64,000 nucleotides of DNA from Nematostella vectensis. Taxonomy: Eukaryota; Cnidaria; Anthozoa; Actiniaria; Edwardsiidae. Positions 23,641 through 33,572 of the stretch are shown in pieces. Position 1 is the first letter of the stretch. The number at the start of each line of letters is the position of its first letter. A program made the translations under genes and the position numbers. The stretch spans positions 10,729,387 to 10,793,386 of the forward strand of contig NC_064034.1 in assembly GCF_932526225.1 (NCBI RefSeq). The letters are read 5' to 3'. The notes below the pieces were generated by a model. The model saw only the letters and a program-made list of their open reading frames with translations, made no database searches and was not told the origin of the DNA.

Positions 23641-24838
23641 GGGTGTGAGTATAGGGGACGGCAGGAATGCGTAGAATGTGGTGAATGTGCCACACCTAGC
23701 TTAAAGGATTTCCGGTGTCAAGTATCGGTATGTGTGGGCTGGGACATAGGGGGGGGGGGAAGGAATGCGTGCGTATCAAGTATCGGTATATGGGGTGCCC
23801 TGGTGTCTAGGGGAGGAAAGGAATGCATTGGCGCATTTCTTGTTACGCTCAGGGTTCCGCTAAACGGGCCGCGTTGACGTAGTGCTGTGTGTTTATCATC
23901 CAGGGGGTAGTATAAGGTCATAGCGGCATCGTTGTATGATGCGTTGACAGGAATAAAAAAGGTGCTTTTTCACTGGTTAACGGTGTTGTCATATCTCCGT
24001 AATACGGTTGGATGATGCATATGTTATTAGCTTTTATTTCCGTTTTGAAAAAAAAAGGCGGTGGGGGGCTGTTTAAGGTTTTATTTCCTGTTCTTTTTAG
24101 GGTTATGTCTAGGCTACGTTTGTGCTTAGCGTTATCTCTTGCCTTCATGCTTTTTATCGAGGTGGTAGGCTTTACTGATGTTTATGTATCCTCACCACTT
24201 TTTCCCTACGATGATGGCACGCCGCAACATCAAATCAGCCAGGTCCTCTAAAATGGTTCACGGGATCGGCGCAAGGCTTGTTCACTGGTAGAGAGGAGTG
24301 CTCTGCTAGCTTCCCTTCCAGTGTTTATAGAGGCCTATCACGCTCTCGACGTGGTACATACCAAACTAGCCAGTTGTTTATCTGTGTTTGGAGCGAGTTT
24401 ATGCGTACCGCTAGGTTTGAGAACGTGTTGAGGTATTTTTCTTTCAGCGTAGGTCCATTTCTAGTGGTTGTACTATTTTGTTTCTTATCGTAGAGGGCTG
24501 CCTAGAAGTCTTAACATTGTTTCCTTATGATGGGAAAGCAATGGTGGCTTGTGTTGGAGTAGGAATCGGAGTCATTTTTAATGTGTTTCGTTTGGGATTA
24601 TGCGTTTTAAGACGCTGTTTTTGTTTATACAAGGTCACGCAAGGAATGGTCGCCGTGTTTGATCGATATGCGAAGGGTCTGGGGTCTAGGGGTTGGTTGC
24701 TATGTATAAGGAATGCTAGATATCTGGGTCTGGGTTCTAGGGGATGGCAGTTATGTGTGGAACACAGTCAAAAGTCTATAAGAATGCAAGATTATTTTTA
24801 GTCCAAAGGTATAGCATTGTGCAGCTAGACTAGTCATT
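23640..24838. other. Left flank of Polinton, G-rich ~60-bp repeats, no recognised gene
   Basis: A segment starting CAAGTATCGGTAT is present twice (about 23717 and 23777), with CTAGGGG...GGAATGC motifs that resemble the 26.28-26.69 kb array. Short + strand ORFs at 24012-24251, 24278-24493 and 24478-24801 have no recognisable domain, and the last overlaps repeats; I do not call them genes. Confidence 0.5.
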
Positions 24839-25942
24839 ATGGCTTCCTCTATGCAATGTTTCTGCGAAGTTGGGCTAAAAGAGGTCGGTCGAGGCGTTTT
24901 TAAGTGCGGTACAGTGCCTAATTATGAAGCTGACCCACAGGTCATTGGGTGCGGGCTGTATTGCTCAAATACTCAATACCAGAAGATTCGCGAGACCATT
25001 CCGCTAGAGACGACGATCGAGCAACTACCTAGGTGCGAGCATAACCTGATTTGCCGCATAGGGTTCTCTAACACAAAGTGGTCAAAAGGATCGCATGTAT
25101 TTCACATGCCCACTTACACCGCCGAACCAGAAATGTCAGTCTATGATGTGGGGGTCGACGGAGGAAGACAAGCAGAAAAACAAGAAAGCAATTGCTGTCT
25201 GGTCGGGGCCAGCGAAGTCACCAGCGCCACGATCACCGCACCAGCCGGAGGACAGCCAAATGTGGATCGCGCAAAGCCAGGTGGTGATATCTTCGGTAGA
25301 AAGCGACGGGGAAGAAGAGGAGGAGACATCGGTGCTACAACCGCTAAAAAACGTCCAGCCCAGCGCCAAAACAAGAAAGATACCAAAACTGGTGATACCC
25401 GTGCGAAAACGAAAGCTGGGGATGTCGTCAACCACCGGCGTGGTGGAGTAGGACTAGCAGTGACTAAGACGGAAGTTTTAGATGAGGGTTCGTCAACACC
25501 TTCGGACCCCTTACAAGTGCTACAGCAGTGTCACCCCGATGGCGTCCCGCGCAATAACGAGGACTCACCACGGGTATCCCAGGTGGTTAGGAAGTTCATG
25601 TATACTGTTATAAAAAAAGTTCAGCAGTATTTTTATAGTAAGCTACTAGAGGCAATGAAGACACCCGAGCGGGAAATAGAAGTGTTTTATCTTGCTATGC
25701 GTGCTATTGCTAACCATTTCGGGGCTTTCTTAGATGGCGTGGCATCTCTTTCTCGCGTCCTCGCCAATGTTAAAATAGGTGAAATGTCACTAGGGGTTGT
25801 GAAGCGTGAGTTTGAGGGTGTTAGTCACGCTGACGGTGGTGAAGAGACAGACGGACGTCCGTGGTCGCGTGCGGAGTGTGATTTGGAGAACGTCGGGACC
25901 GCCACTGATTGTGTGAGAATAATGATTAGTGTTTGTGTTTAG
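24839..25942 (+). CDS. Unrecognised Polinton protein, Cys-rich N-terminus, basic centre
   Basis: A 367-residue ORF with ATG at 24839, intact, followed by an AATAAA at 25999. I do not recognise a family. Residues about 7-90 are rich in Cys and His (CFC at 7-9, C23, C38, C42, C66, C72, H87, H89), suggesting metal binding. Residues about 153-200 are strongly Lys/Arg-rich, as in a nuclear localisation or nucleic-acid-binding segment, and 245-310 look helical. A 118-codon ORF in another + frame lies inside it. It is flanked by a 45-base direct repeat (24614-24658 and 26200-26244). It is one of the few long unbroken ORFs in the element, so a viral early or regulatory role is possible, but this is inference. 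Confidence 0.6.
   Translation: MASSMQCFCEVGLKEVGRGVFKCGTVPNYEADPQVIGCGLYCSNTQYQKIRETIPLETTIEQLPRCEHNLICRIGFSNTKWSKGSHVFHMPTYTAEPEMSVYDVGVDGGRQAEKQESNCCLVGASEVTSATITAPAGGQPNVDRAKPGGDIFGRKRRGRRGGDIGATTAKKRPAQRQNKKDTKTGDTRAKTKAGDVVNHRRGGVGLAVTKTEVLDEGSSTPSDPLQVLQQCHPDGVPRNNEDSPRVSQVVRKFMYTVIKKVQQYFYSKLLEAMKTPEREIEVFYLAMRAIANHFGAFLDGVASLSRVLANVKIGEMSLGVVKREFEGVSHADGGEETDGRPWSRAECDLENVGTATDCVRIMISVCV
25095..25451 (+). CDS. Possible overlapping ORF inside the 367-aa gene
   Basis: 118 codons in a second + frame, with an acidic run (SDGEEEEE) and basic clusters (RKIPKLVIPVRKRKLG), a composition as plausible as that of the main frame over the same stretch. It could be an overprinted gene, or the sign of paired frameshifts in the main ORF. 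Two minus-strand frames are also open here, so base composition alone could explain it. Confidence 0.25.
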   Translation: MYFTCPLTPPNQKCQSMMWGSTEEDKQKNKKAIAVWSGPAKSPAPRSPHQPEDSQMWIAQSQVVISSVESDGEEEEETSVLQPLKNVQPSAKTRKIPKLVIPVRKRKLGMSSTTGVVE

Positions 25943-25998
25943 TTTGTGTCAATAGTTATGCATGCTCAGACCCTCATCTTTTGTACTCCTTATCCATA

Positions 25999-26004
25999 AA
26001 TAAA
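25999..26004 (+). terminator. Polyadenylation signal AATAAA
   Basis: AATAAA 57 bases after the stop of the 367-residue ORF, followed by a T-rich stretch. Confidence 0.5.
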
Positions 26005-26279
26005 ACGTTTTCTGTAAAATGAGTGTTTTATTTGTTTTTTACTATATAGTTTACGAGAATTTCACTTCCATTTCACGAAGGCACATCATTTTATTGCTAC
26101 TGATAGGGCAGGGGTTTGTAAAAGCATGGTTTTGTTAGAATGGAAATCAGTTTCATGATTTGATATTCATGGTAAATATTTGGTTTAGCGCCTTACTGTG
26201 CTGTTTTTGTTTAGACAAGGTCACGCAAGTAATGGTCGCCGTGTGAAGAGATTGCGTGCCTTTGTTAGGCTGCTTCAAA

Positions 26280-26695
26280 GAAGTCGGTTTCTAGGGGTTG
26301 GGATTTATGTTTGGAATGTAGGAGTGTTTATATGCGGGGATTCGGTTCTAGGGGGTGGGAGTTATGTTTGGAATGTAGGAGTGTTTAGTATGCGGGGATT
26401 GGGTTCTAGGGGTTGGGAGTTATGCAGGGATTGGGGTCTGGATTGGGAGTTATGTGTGAAATGCAGGAGTGTATGGTATGCGGGGATTGGGTTCTAGGGG
26501 GTCGGAGTTATGCAGATATTGGGTTCTAGGGGGCGAGAGTTATGTGTGAAATGCAGGAGTGTTTGGTATGAGGGGATTGGGTTCTAGGGGGTCGGAGTTA
26601 TGCAGATATTGGGTTCTAGGGGGCGAGAGTTATGTGTGAAATGCAGGAGTGTTTGGTATGAGGGGATTGAGTTCTAGGGGGTGGGAATTATCTGC
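26280..26695. repeat. G-rich minisatellite (GGGTTCTAGGGG...GGAGTGT units)
   Basis: About six or seven irregular copies of a 55-85 base unit containing GGGTTCTAGGGG, GAGTTATG and AATGCAGGAGTGT. Related copies occur at about 24680-24770, on the other side of the 367-residue ORF. One complex unit is duplicated exactly (near 26499 and 26582). ORFs across it are artefacts. Confidence 0.85.
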
Positions 26696-26906
26696 TGAGC
26701 ACCCCAAGCTAATAGAGTTTTTACAAGAAATGTCAGGTTTATTCATTTTCAAGGTATACAGTAGGGATAAAATAGTTTTTTCAATATCGCTGTCTAATTT
26801 ATTTGTTATGAAACAAACCTCAGGGTTTTAAAGCCACTTTGACCAATTTCCTACCACTGAGGTTGTTTTGCACTTAGCGTCATAAGACATTACAGTCTCG
26901 CTTGTT

Positions 26907-27479
26907 TTATTTTTTTTTTCCGATAAGGGTATCAAAAATAAGAGTACCAGACATCTCCCCCAAATTCGGCAATGTTGTCTGCCTCCCCCGCATCACATCA
27001 AAGTAAAAGTGAACATTTTTGTGCACTTCCTCTATATCCCGATATATGTTCAATTGTTCCAACCACCTATCCCCGCTTTCCATCTTTTCTTTGATGTACA
27101 CACCATGCCGAGACGTGTTACTATCAACAAACCCTGAGATAGCCACAGCATGGTCGTACGCGTCCAGCTTTTGTTGGACAGAGTTGTGAAGGAGTCTATG
27201 TGGCTAATTGTAGTATCTTCGCTCGTTAATGTTTAGACGAGTCCAAATGTCATCCATTGTTTGAAAAAGGCGAGCGGCGTAAGGACTTTGGATAGGATTG
27301 TGCGGTTCGTCCGAACGGCAAAACGGACACGTTTGTTGTTGGTTGTTGGCAGCTTGAGCATTATTCCACTGCGTTAAGCACTCGCTGTGGATTTTCTGTG
27401 TGCAGCAGAATGTAGAGGTATTTAGGTTTTCCTCTGAAAAGCATATGCAACAGCAATCGGCCATGGTTTCGTGATACAC
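26907..27479 (-). pseudogene. RING-type zinc finger protein with an in-frame stop
   Basis: The first part (27479 to 27204) encodes a RING-like finger: CCICF, then CCTQKIHSECLTQW, then CPFCR. The H-x2-C-L-x2-W block resembles RING-CH (C4HC3) E3 ligases, found in animals and in some large DNA viruses. A TAG at 27204-27206 interrupts the frame. The same frame then stays open for about 95 codons to 26907, ending LIGKKK, where the stop overlaps an AATAAA on the minus strand. Two genes are possible but the second part has no good start, so a nonsense mutation in a roughly 190-residue protein is likelier. It is transcribed away from PolB; a TATAAAA lies at about 27620 on its strand. Confidence 0.6.
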
Positions 27480-28322
27480 TATAAGCCTGTTTGACGCACT
27501 TTAAGAACCTTGTTTGACGCAGACGCTGTTTGCATAGCATAATATCGCGCTAGGATTTCGTGTCAAAGCGAAAACAAACAAATATTCGCTAGTGAGTGTT
27601 TAACTGATATGAACATCAAGGTTTTATAAGCAGGGTCTTAAATTTTTTTTTTGTTTGTTTTGTTTTTGTTTTTGTTTTGTATTTAAAGGAAAAAACAAGA
27701 TTCTTGGTGGGCAAGTTAACGTTGAAAACACGGGACGACCGTAACAAGATTCCATATCGTGCTTTAGTCAATACAATACAATCAATTAAATGTAATTAGC
27801 GAGTGCTTGCATAATATCAGAATAAAGTACCCCCTGATATTACAATAAACAAAGTTCGTTCATGTACAGCAGTCATTTTATTGGCATTTAAGTCGAGATG
27901 AAAAAAAAAAAAAAAAAAAAGGAATGGTATGGTATTATGCGTATTTTAGATGGTTGATGCTTGGTGTCCGCTGGGACAACAAATAAACAACGTTGACAGC
28001 CCTAATTAGATTTCTTGCCTGCTATCAGGATTAAGTGCCCAAACTATTAAAAATAAACAAAGTGGTGGTTCTAATCGCCTGCTATTTTCCTAATCATTAA
28101 GTGAATTATATTACGTCTGGATGAGAATTGAGCGCCCTGACAGATTTCACATATTTTTTGCCCTTCTATGGTAAGGTCACGGCAGTAAGGGTCAAATATT
28201 TTTTTTAGATTCTTTTACCGGGTGCTATTATTGGCAGGTACTTAATTGTTTAGTTATGAATCCGCTTTTATAAAAGGGGGTACGGTATGTTTTTTTTTAT
28301 TTCACACTATCAGCGAGTCTTA
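27480..28322. promoter_or_regulatory. Divergent intergenic region between RING gene and PolB
   Basis: About 840 AT-rich bases with T/G-rich simple sequence (27640-27690) and an A-run at 27901-27920. On the + side, TATAAAAG at 28269-28276 lies 54 bases before the first ATG (28323); on the minus side TATAAAA lies near 27620. It probably holds the promoters of both divergent genes. Confidence 0.5.
28269..28276 (+). promoter_or_regulatory. TATA box upstream of PolB
   Basis: TATAAAAGGGGG, a near-perfect TATA element, 54 bases before the short ORF at 28323 and 139 bases before the PolB ATG at 28408. Confidence 0.6.
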
Positions 28323-28418
28323 ATGGATATCGATGAGCCTTCATTACAAGAGTTACTAGAACTATTACCGAGTCCTGATGGTGACAGTCAGGACTCCATC
28401 GAAGTAGATGGCGGGTGA
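28323..28418 (+). CDS. Short acidic ORF overlapping the PolB start
   Basis: A 31-codon ORF starting MDIDEPSLQELLELLPSPDG whose TGA overlaps the PolB ATG by 11 bases. It may be an upstream ORF, or the original acidic N-terminus of PolB shifted out of frame. Its acidic composition matches the adjoining PolB N-terminus. Confidence 0.35.
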   Translation: MDIDEPSLQELLELLPSPDGDSQDSIEVDGG

Positions 28419-30587
28419 TTCACCATCAGAGTTAGAACCAGACTTTTTCCAGGATGTGTTAGGCGCTCAGGATGAATTTGTAGCCCAAAATCAAGATGAG
28501 ACACCGGTGACTTACTCATCCCTTGGGGAGTTATTTAACGATTGTTATGGCAACGAAACAGCGCAAGCGGGTGGAAGTCAACGCTTTGTGAGTGGTGATG
28601 TGGACAGTGACTCTTTACAGGGGTATTCTCTACAACAAGTCTCTACGCGGCATAGCCGCAAATTCAACACCGACTTAACCGATTACTCTCTAACCATCAA
28701 ACTGCCGGAGAGGGACGACCTTGAAAAGGCGCTTGAGGACTTAGAGCGCGTGCTTCAGCGACTCCTCGATGATGTTTTAGGAGATTTTGCGCCTGAACCA
28801 CCTACCCGAGCAGAGTGTAGCAGTGATCCCACCCAGAGGTTACCGAGGAAACGATGTTCATTCGCTAAAAGCGCTACAATGGCTCGAGTGCAAAACACAT
28901 GAGGATGGGGTGTTCATCCAGCATGCGGGGAACGGTGGTGAGGTCAAGATCGGGCGTTACAAAGTGGATTGTTTCGAGCAAGAGACCAACACTTGTTATC
29001 AATACCATGGGTGCCTGTTTCATGGTTGCGCAATTTGTTATGACCCTGAAACCAGAAACCCGCTGAACCATATCCTAATGAGAGACTTGCGCGAGCGTAC
29101 TCGCGATATCTCCTTACACCTCAGCGATCTAGGTTTTAATCTGGTGGAGGAATGGGAGGAATGGTGTCAATTTGACAAGCGACTGGCTAGCGAGGCTCAC
29201 CTACAAGCTGTAGTGGGTGACGTTGAATGTAGCAAAGTACTTGAGGCGCGTAATGCTTTTTTCGGGGGTCGTACGAATGCTATCCAACTTCGCTGTGATG
29301 TTTCCGAGGAACCCGCTGGGAAAATCATCGAGTACAAAGACTTTTGTTTACTTTATCCGTACGTCAATTCTCGCGAAAATTATCCAAAAGGCCACCCGCA
29401 GGTCATCACTTGTGACTTTGGGCCGGTAACAGGGTATAAGGGGTTGCTCAAAGTACGGGTCCTGCCACCACGCGACCTCTACTTCCCAGTCCTCCCAATG
29501 AGAATTAATGACAAACTGATGTTTGTTTGTTGTCCTTGTTGCGCTGAAGAGGAACGCCAGGATAGGGTCTGCGACCACACCGATAACGATCGAACAGCCG
29601 TGGGTACTTGGACCCATGTGGAGCTGGCCAAAGCCTTGGAGAAAGGTTACCGTGTCTTCAAAGTATATGAGGTATGGCACTGGGAGGAATGGGGCCAGCT
29701 GTTCGGGGGGTACATCGCACAGTTCTTAAAAAAACAAGCAAGAGGCCTCTGGCTGGCCTGCATGGTGCCGGACCGACGATGATCGGGAGCGCTACTTAAG
29801 AAATCACCTGGAGCACGAGGGTATACGGCTGGACCCCCAGTGTATCAATCGGAACGAGGGACGTCGGTGCGCCAATAAAATGGCGCTGAACAGTATGTGG
29901 AGGAAGTTCGGGGAGCGAGACAACCCCCGGCGTACCGAGTACATTAAAACTCCACCAGAGTTTTTCCGCCTACTGATGAGTGACGATGTTGAAGTGAGCG
30001 ATTGCCTTTTTGTGAACGATGAGCTTTTACAAGTCCATCACAAATGTGCGAAGCACTTCACGGCACCGAAAGCCCACTCCAACATCGTCATTGCCGCATA
30101 CACCACCGCGTACGCGAGACTAATGCTCTACAACACCCTGGATACTCTGGGTGATCGTGTGCTGTACCATGATACGGATAGTGTTATTTACAAGACTGCA
30201 CCAGGCCAGACCTCTCTGCCCGTGGGCGACTACCTTGGTGAATTGACCGATGAGCTCCCACCTGGCGATCAAATCACTTTCTTCGTATCTACTGGGCCTA
30301 AAAGTTACGGATACCGAACACTTCAAGGGAATGTGGAATGCAAAGTGAAAGGGCTACACCTCAATGTACGCACTGCAGCAGTAGTCAACTTGGATACCAT
30401 GGTGGAATTTCTTGAAGTGGTTGGTGAGAGCGAAAGGAACGTTGATATCCCCTTCTCTATTGTCCGCAACGTGCACAGCCGTACCTTACATACTCGTGCT
30501 ATGTCAAAGACGTTTCGGGTGGTGTACAATAAGCGCGTGCGAAGAGGGAAGCGCACCTACCCCTATGGGTACAACAACATTATCTAG
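28408..30587 (+). pseudogene. Polinton protein-primed DNA polymerase B, broken
   Basis: Family B polymerase of the Polinton type, here spread over three frames. The N-terminal part (28408-about 28800) includes the LPERDDLEKALEDLERVLQR segment typical of these enzymes. A second frame (about 28810-29730) starts at VAVIPPRGYRGN and includes YHGCLFHGC, FFGGRTNAIQL and motif A as DFCLLYPYVN. A third frame (about 29730-30587) has motif B as NSMWRKFGER and motif C YHDTDSVIY, and ends YPYGY. The middle section with the exonuclease motifs is missing: about 725 residues remain, against over 1000 in intact relatives. Breaks: an internal deletion with frame change near 28800, and a frameshift in an A-run near 29727-29733. 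Motif B has Arg where Gly is usual. AATAAA follows at 30650. Non-functional as it stands. Confidence 0.9.
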
Positions 30588-31047
30588 GGAGCTAGTTGAG
30601 ATGTAAATGGTCGTAGATGTAAACATGTATATATTTTAAGGGCGTGAACAATAAAGTATAAACTTTTTTCTCCTATATATTCATGTGTTCCGAGTGCTGG
30701 TGCGCCAGTTGAAGTAAGAAGCTGCTTTGGTGGGTGAATGATAGAATTGGAGGCTGTTTTATCAAAAGCCCCTAAGGACCCGCAGCTGAGTTGTAAAGCC
30801 GATTTACACCGCATTAGGTGTCTCTTTAATTGCTGTGGGGGAAGACTCATGGTCACAGTCCACAGTCACCTGAATGGTACCCCTATCCCAACACCCGGCA
30901 CATGGAAAAGCGAAAGGGATAAGAGGGAAAAAGTAGAACATGGGAAAAACACCTCGACAACTCCTGGGTTCGATAGTAGGGCGGGGTCGGAGAAAGCTTT
31001 CGAAACCGCTAACAAAGACGAAAGCTCATAAACAATCCCCAAAGGTC
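30588..31047. other. Polinton PolB-integrase interval
   Basis: Contains the PolB polyadenylation signal and an unrecognised 97-codon + strand ORF at 30738-31031 with no family signature. I do not call it a gene. Confidence 0.45.
30650..30655 (+). terminator. Polyadenylation signal AATAAA after PolB
   Basis: AATAAA 63 bases after the PolB stop codon. Confidence 0.5.
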
Positions 31048-31050
31048 TAA

Positions 31051-31840
31051 AAGAAATCGCCCAAACAACTCCATGATAGCTACTATGATCCCTCGGACCC
31101 GGCGGCCTACGGTGGCGTTGATAAATTGGCGCGGGCCATACGTAACAAGAGGGTAACTCGTCAGCAAGCCGAGTTATGGTTACGCTCGCAACCCACCTAC
31201 ACGCTCCACCGCCCTTACCGTCGACGATACAAACGCCAGCGTGTCATAGTGCAAAGGATGGACGAGCAATGGCAAGCGGACTTGAACGACATGCAATCGT
31301 TGAAGAAGCATAATAGCAATTTTAATTACATCCTCACTGTTATCGACGTGCTGAGTAAATTTGCCTGGGGGGTACCACTCAAGAACAAAACCGCAAATGA
31401 ACTAGTCAGGGCGTTCAAACGTATTTTTAAACAAAGTGGTCGCAAGCCTGAGAAACTCCAGACCGACGATGGCTCGGAGTTTAAGAACAAAGTATTCCAA
31501 TCTTTTTTTGGAGACACAAAAGATATCTCATTTTTCTACACGTAGCGAGATAAAAGCGTTGATCGTGGAACGGTTTAATAGGACTCTAAAAAGCAAGATG
31601 TGGCGGTACTTCACTCACAGAAACACGCGGCTGTACGTCGAGGTACTCCCGAAGCTAATGCAGAACTACAATCACACCTACTATCGCAGTATAAAACGAA
31701 AGCCAGTGGCAGTGGTTACCCCGCGGGACGCCCAAGAAGTGTGGCACGTGCTATACGGAAAAAAACGCAGCAAACAGGTGAAGCCCAAGTTTGATGTGGG
31801 TGACCTGGTCAGGATAAGTAAAGTCAAGGGGTGTTCTCTA
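31051..31840 (+). pseudogene. Polinton retroviral-type (DDE) integrase, frameshifted, C-end fused
   Basis: Catalyses insertion of the element in intact relatives. The frame is open from 31051 (after TAA 31048) through YYDPSDPAAYGGVDKLARA, the first Asp in QWQADLNDMQ, NYILTVIDVLSKFAW, and the second Asp in KLQTDDGSEF, to a TAG at 31543. A one-base shift near 31530-31545 moves coding to another frame, which carries IKALIVERFNRTLKSKMW with the catalytic Glu, then KFDVGDLVRISKVKG. All three catalytic acidic residues survive but in different frames. No convincing ATG is seen for the N-terminus, which may have been lost. After about 31835 the sequence passes without a break into capsid-like coding, so the integrase C-terminus is deleted. 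Confidence 0.9.
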
Positions 31841-32593
31841 AAGGCGTGGGTATTGTTGGAAATGTGCACTCTGACCTGTTCTCCAGCGACCGGTATTTGA
31901 TACCTGATGTAGAGCTCAAATTGGAATTCTTCCTAAGCGGGCCAAAATTCGTACTGATGTCAACTGCCCAAGACGAGAAAATAAAGATACATGACCTGGC
32001 CCTCAATTTCTACCACGTCGACCCAGCCGTGTCTACCGGCCTGGAAATCGAGAGAGCACTCAACGCGGGGTACACAGCCGAGTACCCGATCGTGAGCACC
32101 ACGATCCAGCCGCTGGTTATCCCTATCCTTCCAAAAGTTCGACTTGTTTTTAAACAAAATCCCAAAAAGGTTCACCATGGGGCTAGTCACAGGTAACGCG
32201 CTTCTCGGCAGCTATCAGCACAACCCCTTTGATTTTGGCGCACTCGACCGGGTAGCCGAAACCATGGCGAGAGCCTTTACCTCGACCCCACCAGGGGACG
32301 CCCTCATGTACCGCTCCCTACACAGGTCGGTGCTCGGCGACCTCGTGTTTGATGGTGTGGACATTACCCTGGAAGAATTAAAAAACGGGTATGCGATCTA
32401 CGTCATCGAACTCACTGAGGGCCATAACGCTGCAAAAGGTAGCTAACACCCAGAGTATAAGGGTCGCGTTGACCTCCAGCTGCTGTTCAAACAGCCCACC
32501 ACTTCAAACTTGTATTTGCTGGTCCTAGCTGAGTGGGACAATTGCTTGAAAATTAACAAGGATCGACAAGTCGTCTTCACCCCAAACCTCTAG
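31835..32593 (+). pseudogene. Polinton capsid-like protein (F54H12.2-like family), N-terminal half missing
   Basis: Resembles the family usually annotated 'uncharacterized protein F54H12.2-like', which is carried by Maverick/Polinton elements; I infer a capsid role. Visible blocks: GNVHSDLFSSDRYLIPDVEL, then PKFVLMS; after a frameshift near 32145-32155, GLVTGNALLGSYQHNPFDFG; then NGYAIYVIELTEGHN before an in-frame TAA at 32444; then the C-terminal block ending before TAG 32591. The usual N-terminal half is absent and the remainder abuts integrase sequence at about 31835. At least one deletion, one frameshift and one nonsense codon are present. Confidence 0.75.
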
Positions 32594-32596
32594 GCC

Positions 32597-33169
32597 ATGT
32601 ACACCGATGAGCTGGAGGACATCGCGTGCAACGATGAGCCATTGGCGGCTGTGTTTGGAGGGGTACTGCCCAGTGACAAGCTGGGCAAGCAAAAAAGAAA
32701 AAGCGTTGGGGACACGGCCTACATCGTTAACACTGACCCTAGCAATAAACCTGGTATGCATTGGCTGGGTGTCTACGAGACTCCTGACCATCTTGAGTTT
32801 TTCGACAGTTTTGCTTTTAACCCCCGCACTTATGGTTGTGGTATCCAGCAATTTTGTCTCCAGCACAATATTATCGTGAAGAACAATCGTCGCGTCCAAG
32901 CCCTAACATCAGAGACTTGCGGCCACCATTGTCTTTTTTACCTCTCTCACCGCTCAAGGGGGATCCCTATGCACCGAATTGTAGAACTCTACTCCAACGA
33001 CCCACGAATGAACGACCGGTTAGTCACCCAATTCACAGATGCGCACAAGCCCTACGACCATAGAGGGGGGACAAACTACATCCGCTACACTTGGCAACAG
33101 TGTGCCAAAAAACAAAAAGACGTAATCAAATGCGTGTCTAAACCATTCCTTGCGGTCTATCATGGATGA
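32597..33169 (+). CDS. Adenain-like cysteine protease (Polinton PRO)
   Basis: An intact 190-residue ORF, ATG at 32597 three bases after the stop of the capsid-like gene. It shows the C5/C48-type protease layout: catalytic His in MHWLGVYET (about residue 55), acidic residue in LEFFDSF (about 72), and the Q...C pair in QALTSETCGHHCLFYL (Cys about 109). In adenoviruses and Polintons this enzyme matures virion proteins. Length is normal for Polinton PRO. Its end overlaps the ATPase ATG by eight bases (ATGGATGA), as in compact viral gene clusters. It is one of the few unbroken genes in the element. Confidence 0.88.
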   Translation: MYTDELEDIACNDEPLAAVFGGVLPSDKLGKQKRKSVGDTAYIVNTDPSNKPGMHWLGVYETPDHLEFFDSFAFNPRTYGCGIQQFCLQHNIIVKNNRRVQALTSETCGHHCLFYLSHRSRGIPMHRIVELYSNDPRMNDRLVTQFTDAHKPYDHRGGTNYIRYTWQQCAKKQKDVIKCVSKPFLAVYHG

Positions 33170-33572
33170 CACACGATTTCGCACACCCTGTAGCATTCTT
33201 GTCGCCGGCCTAAGCCAATCTGAAAAAAACACCTTTGTTCACAGCCTACTAGAACAGAAAAAAACAGCATTTGACCGGACACCCCAGAAAATAGTCTATT
33301 GCTATGGCGCCCATCAGCCTCTGCTGGAAGCCCTGAAACAAAAACTTGGTGTCGTGCTCCACAGGGTGCTCCCCGAGTCCATAAAAAAACTCTTTGGACC
33401 GCAAGAACGCCCTGGAGTCCTCATCATTGACGACCTCATGGGCGACCTAAATCGCATGAGCAACATCTTTACGAAAACATCCCACCACCATGACATCACT
33501 GCTATCCTGATCCTGCAAAATTTGTTTCCACCACAAAAAGAAGCGCGCACCATTTCGTTAAACGCCCACTAG
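33162..33572 (+). pseudogene. Polinton genome-packaging ATPase, truncated
   Basis: FtsK/HerA-type packaging ATPase. ATG at 33162 overlaps the end of the protease gene. Recognisable blocks are KIVYCYGAHQP, the Walker B region PGVLIIDDLMGD, FTKTSHHHDITAILILQNLF and EARTISLNAH. The Walker A loop reads GLSQSEKNT where family members have a GxxGxGKT-type loop, so nucleotide binding should be lost. A TAG at 33570, at a position where the family continues, truncates the protein to 137 residues of an expected 230 or so. Remains of the C-terminus are not clear in the following 300 bases. Confidence 0.85.

Noticed and set aside
30738-31031. 97-codon ORF between PolB and integrase
   Set aside because: No family resemblance and no conserved composition; may be chance.
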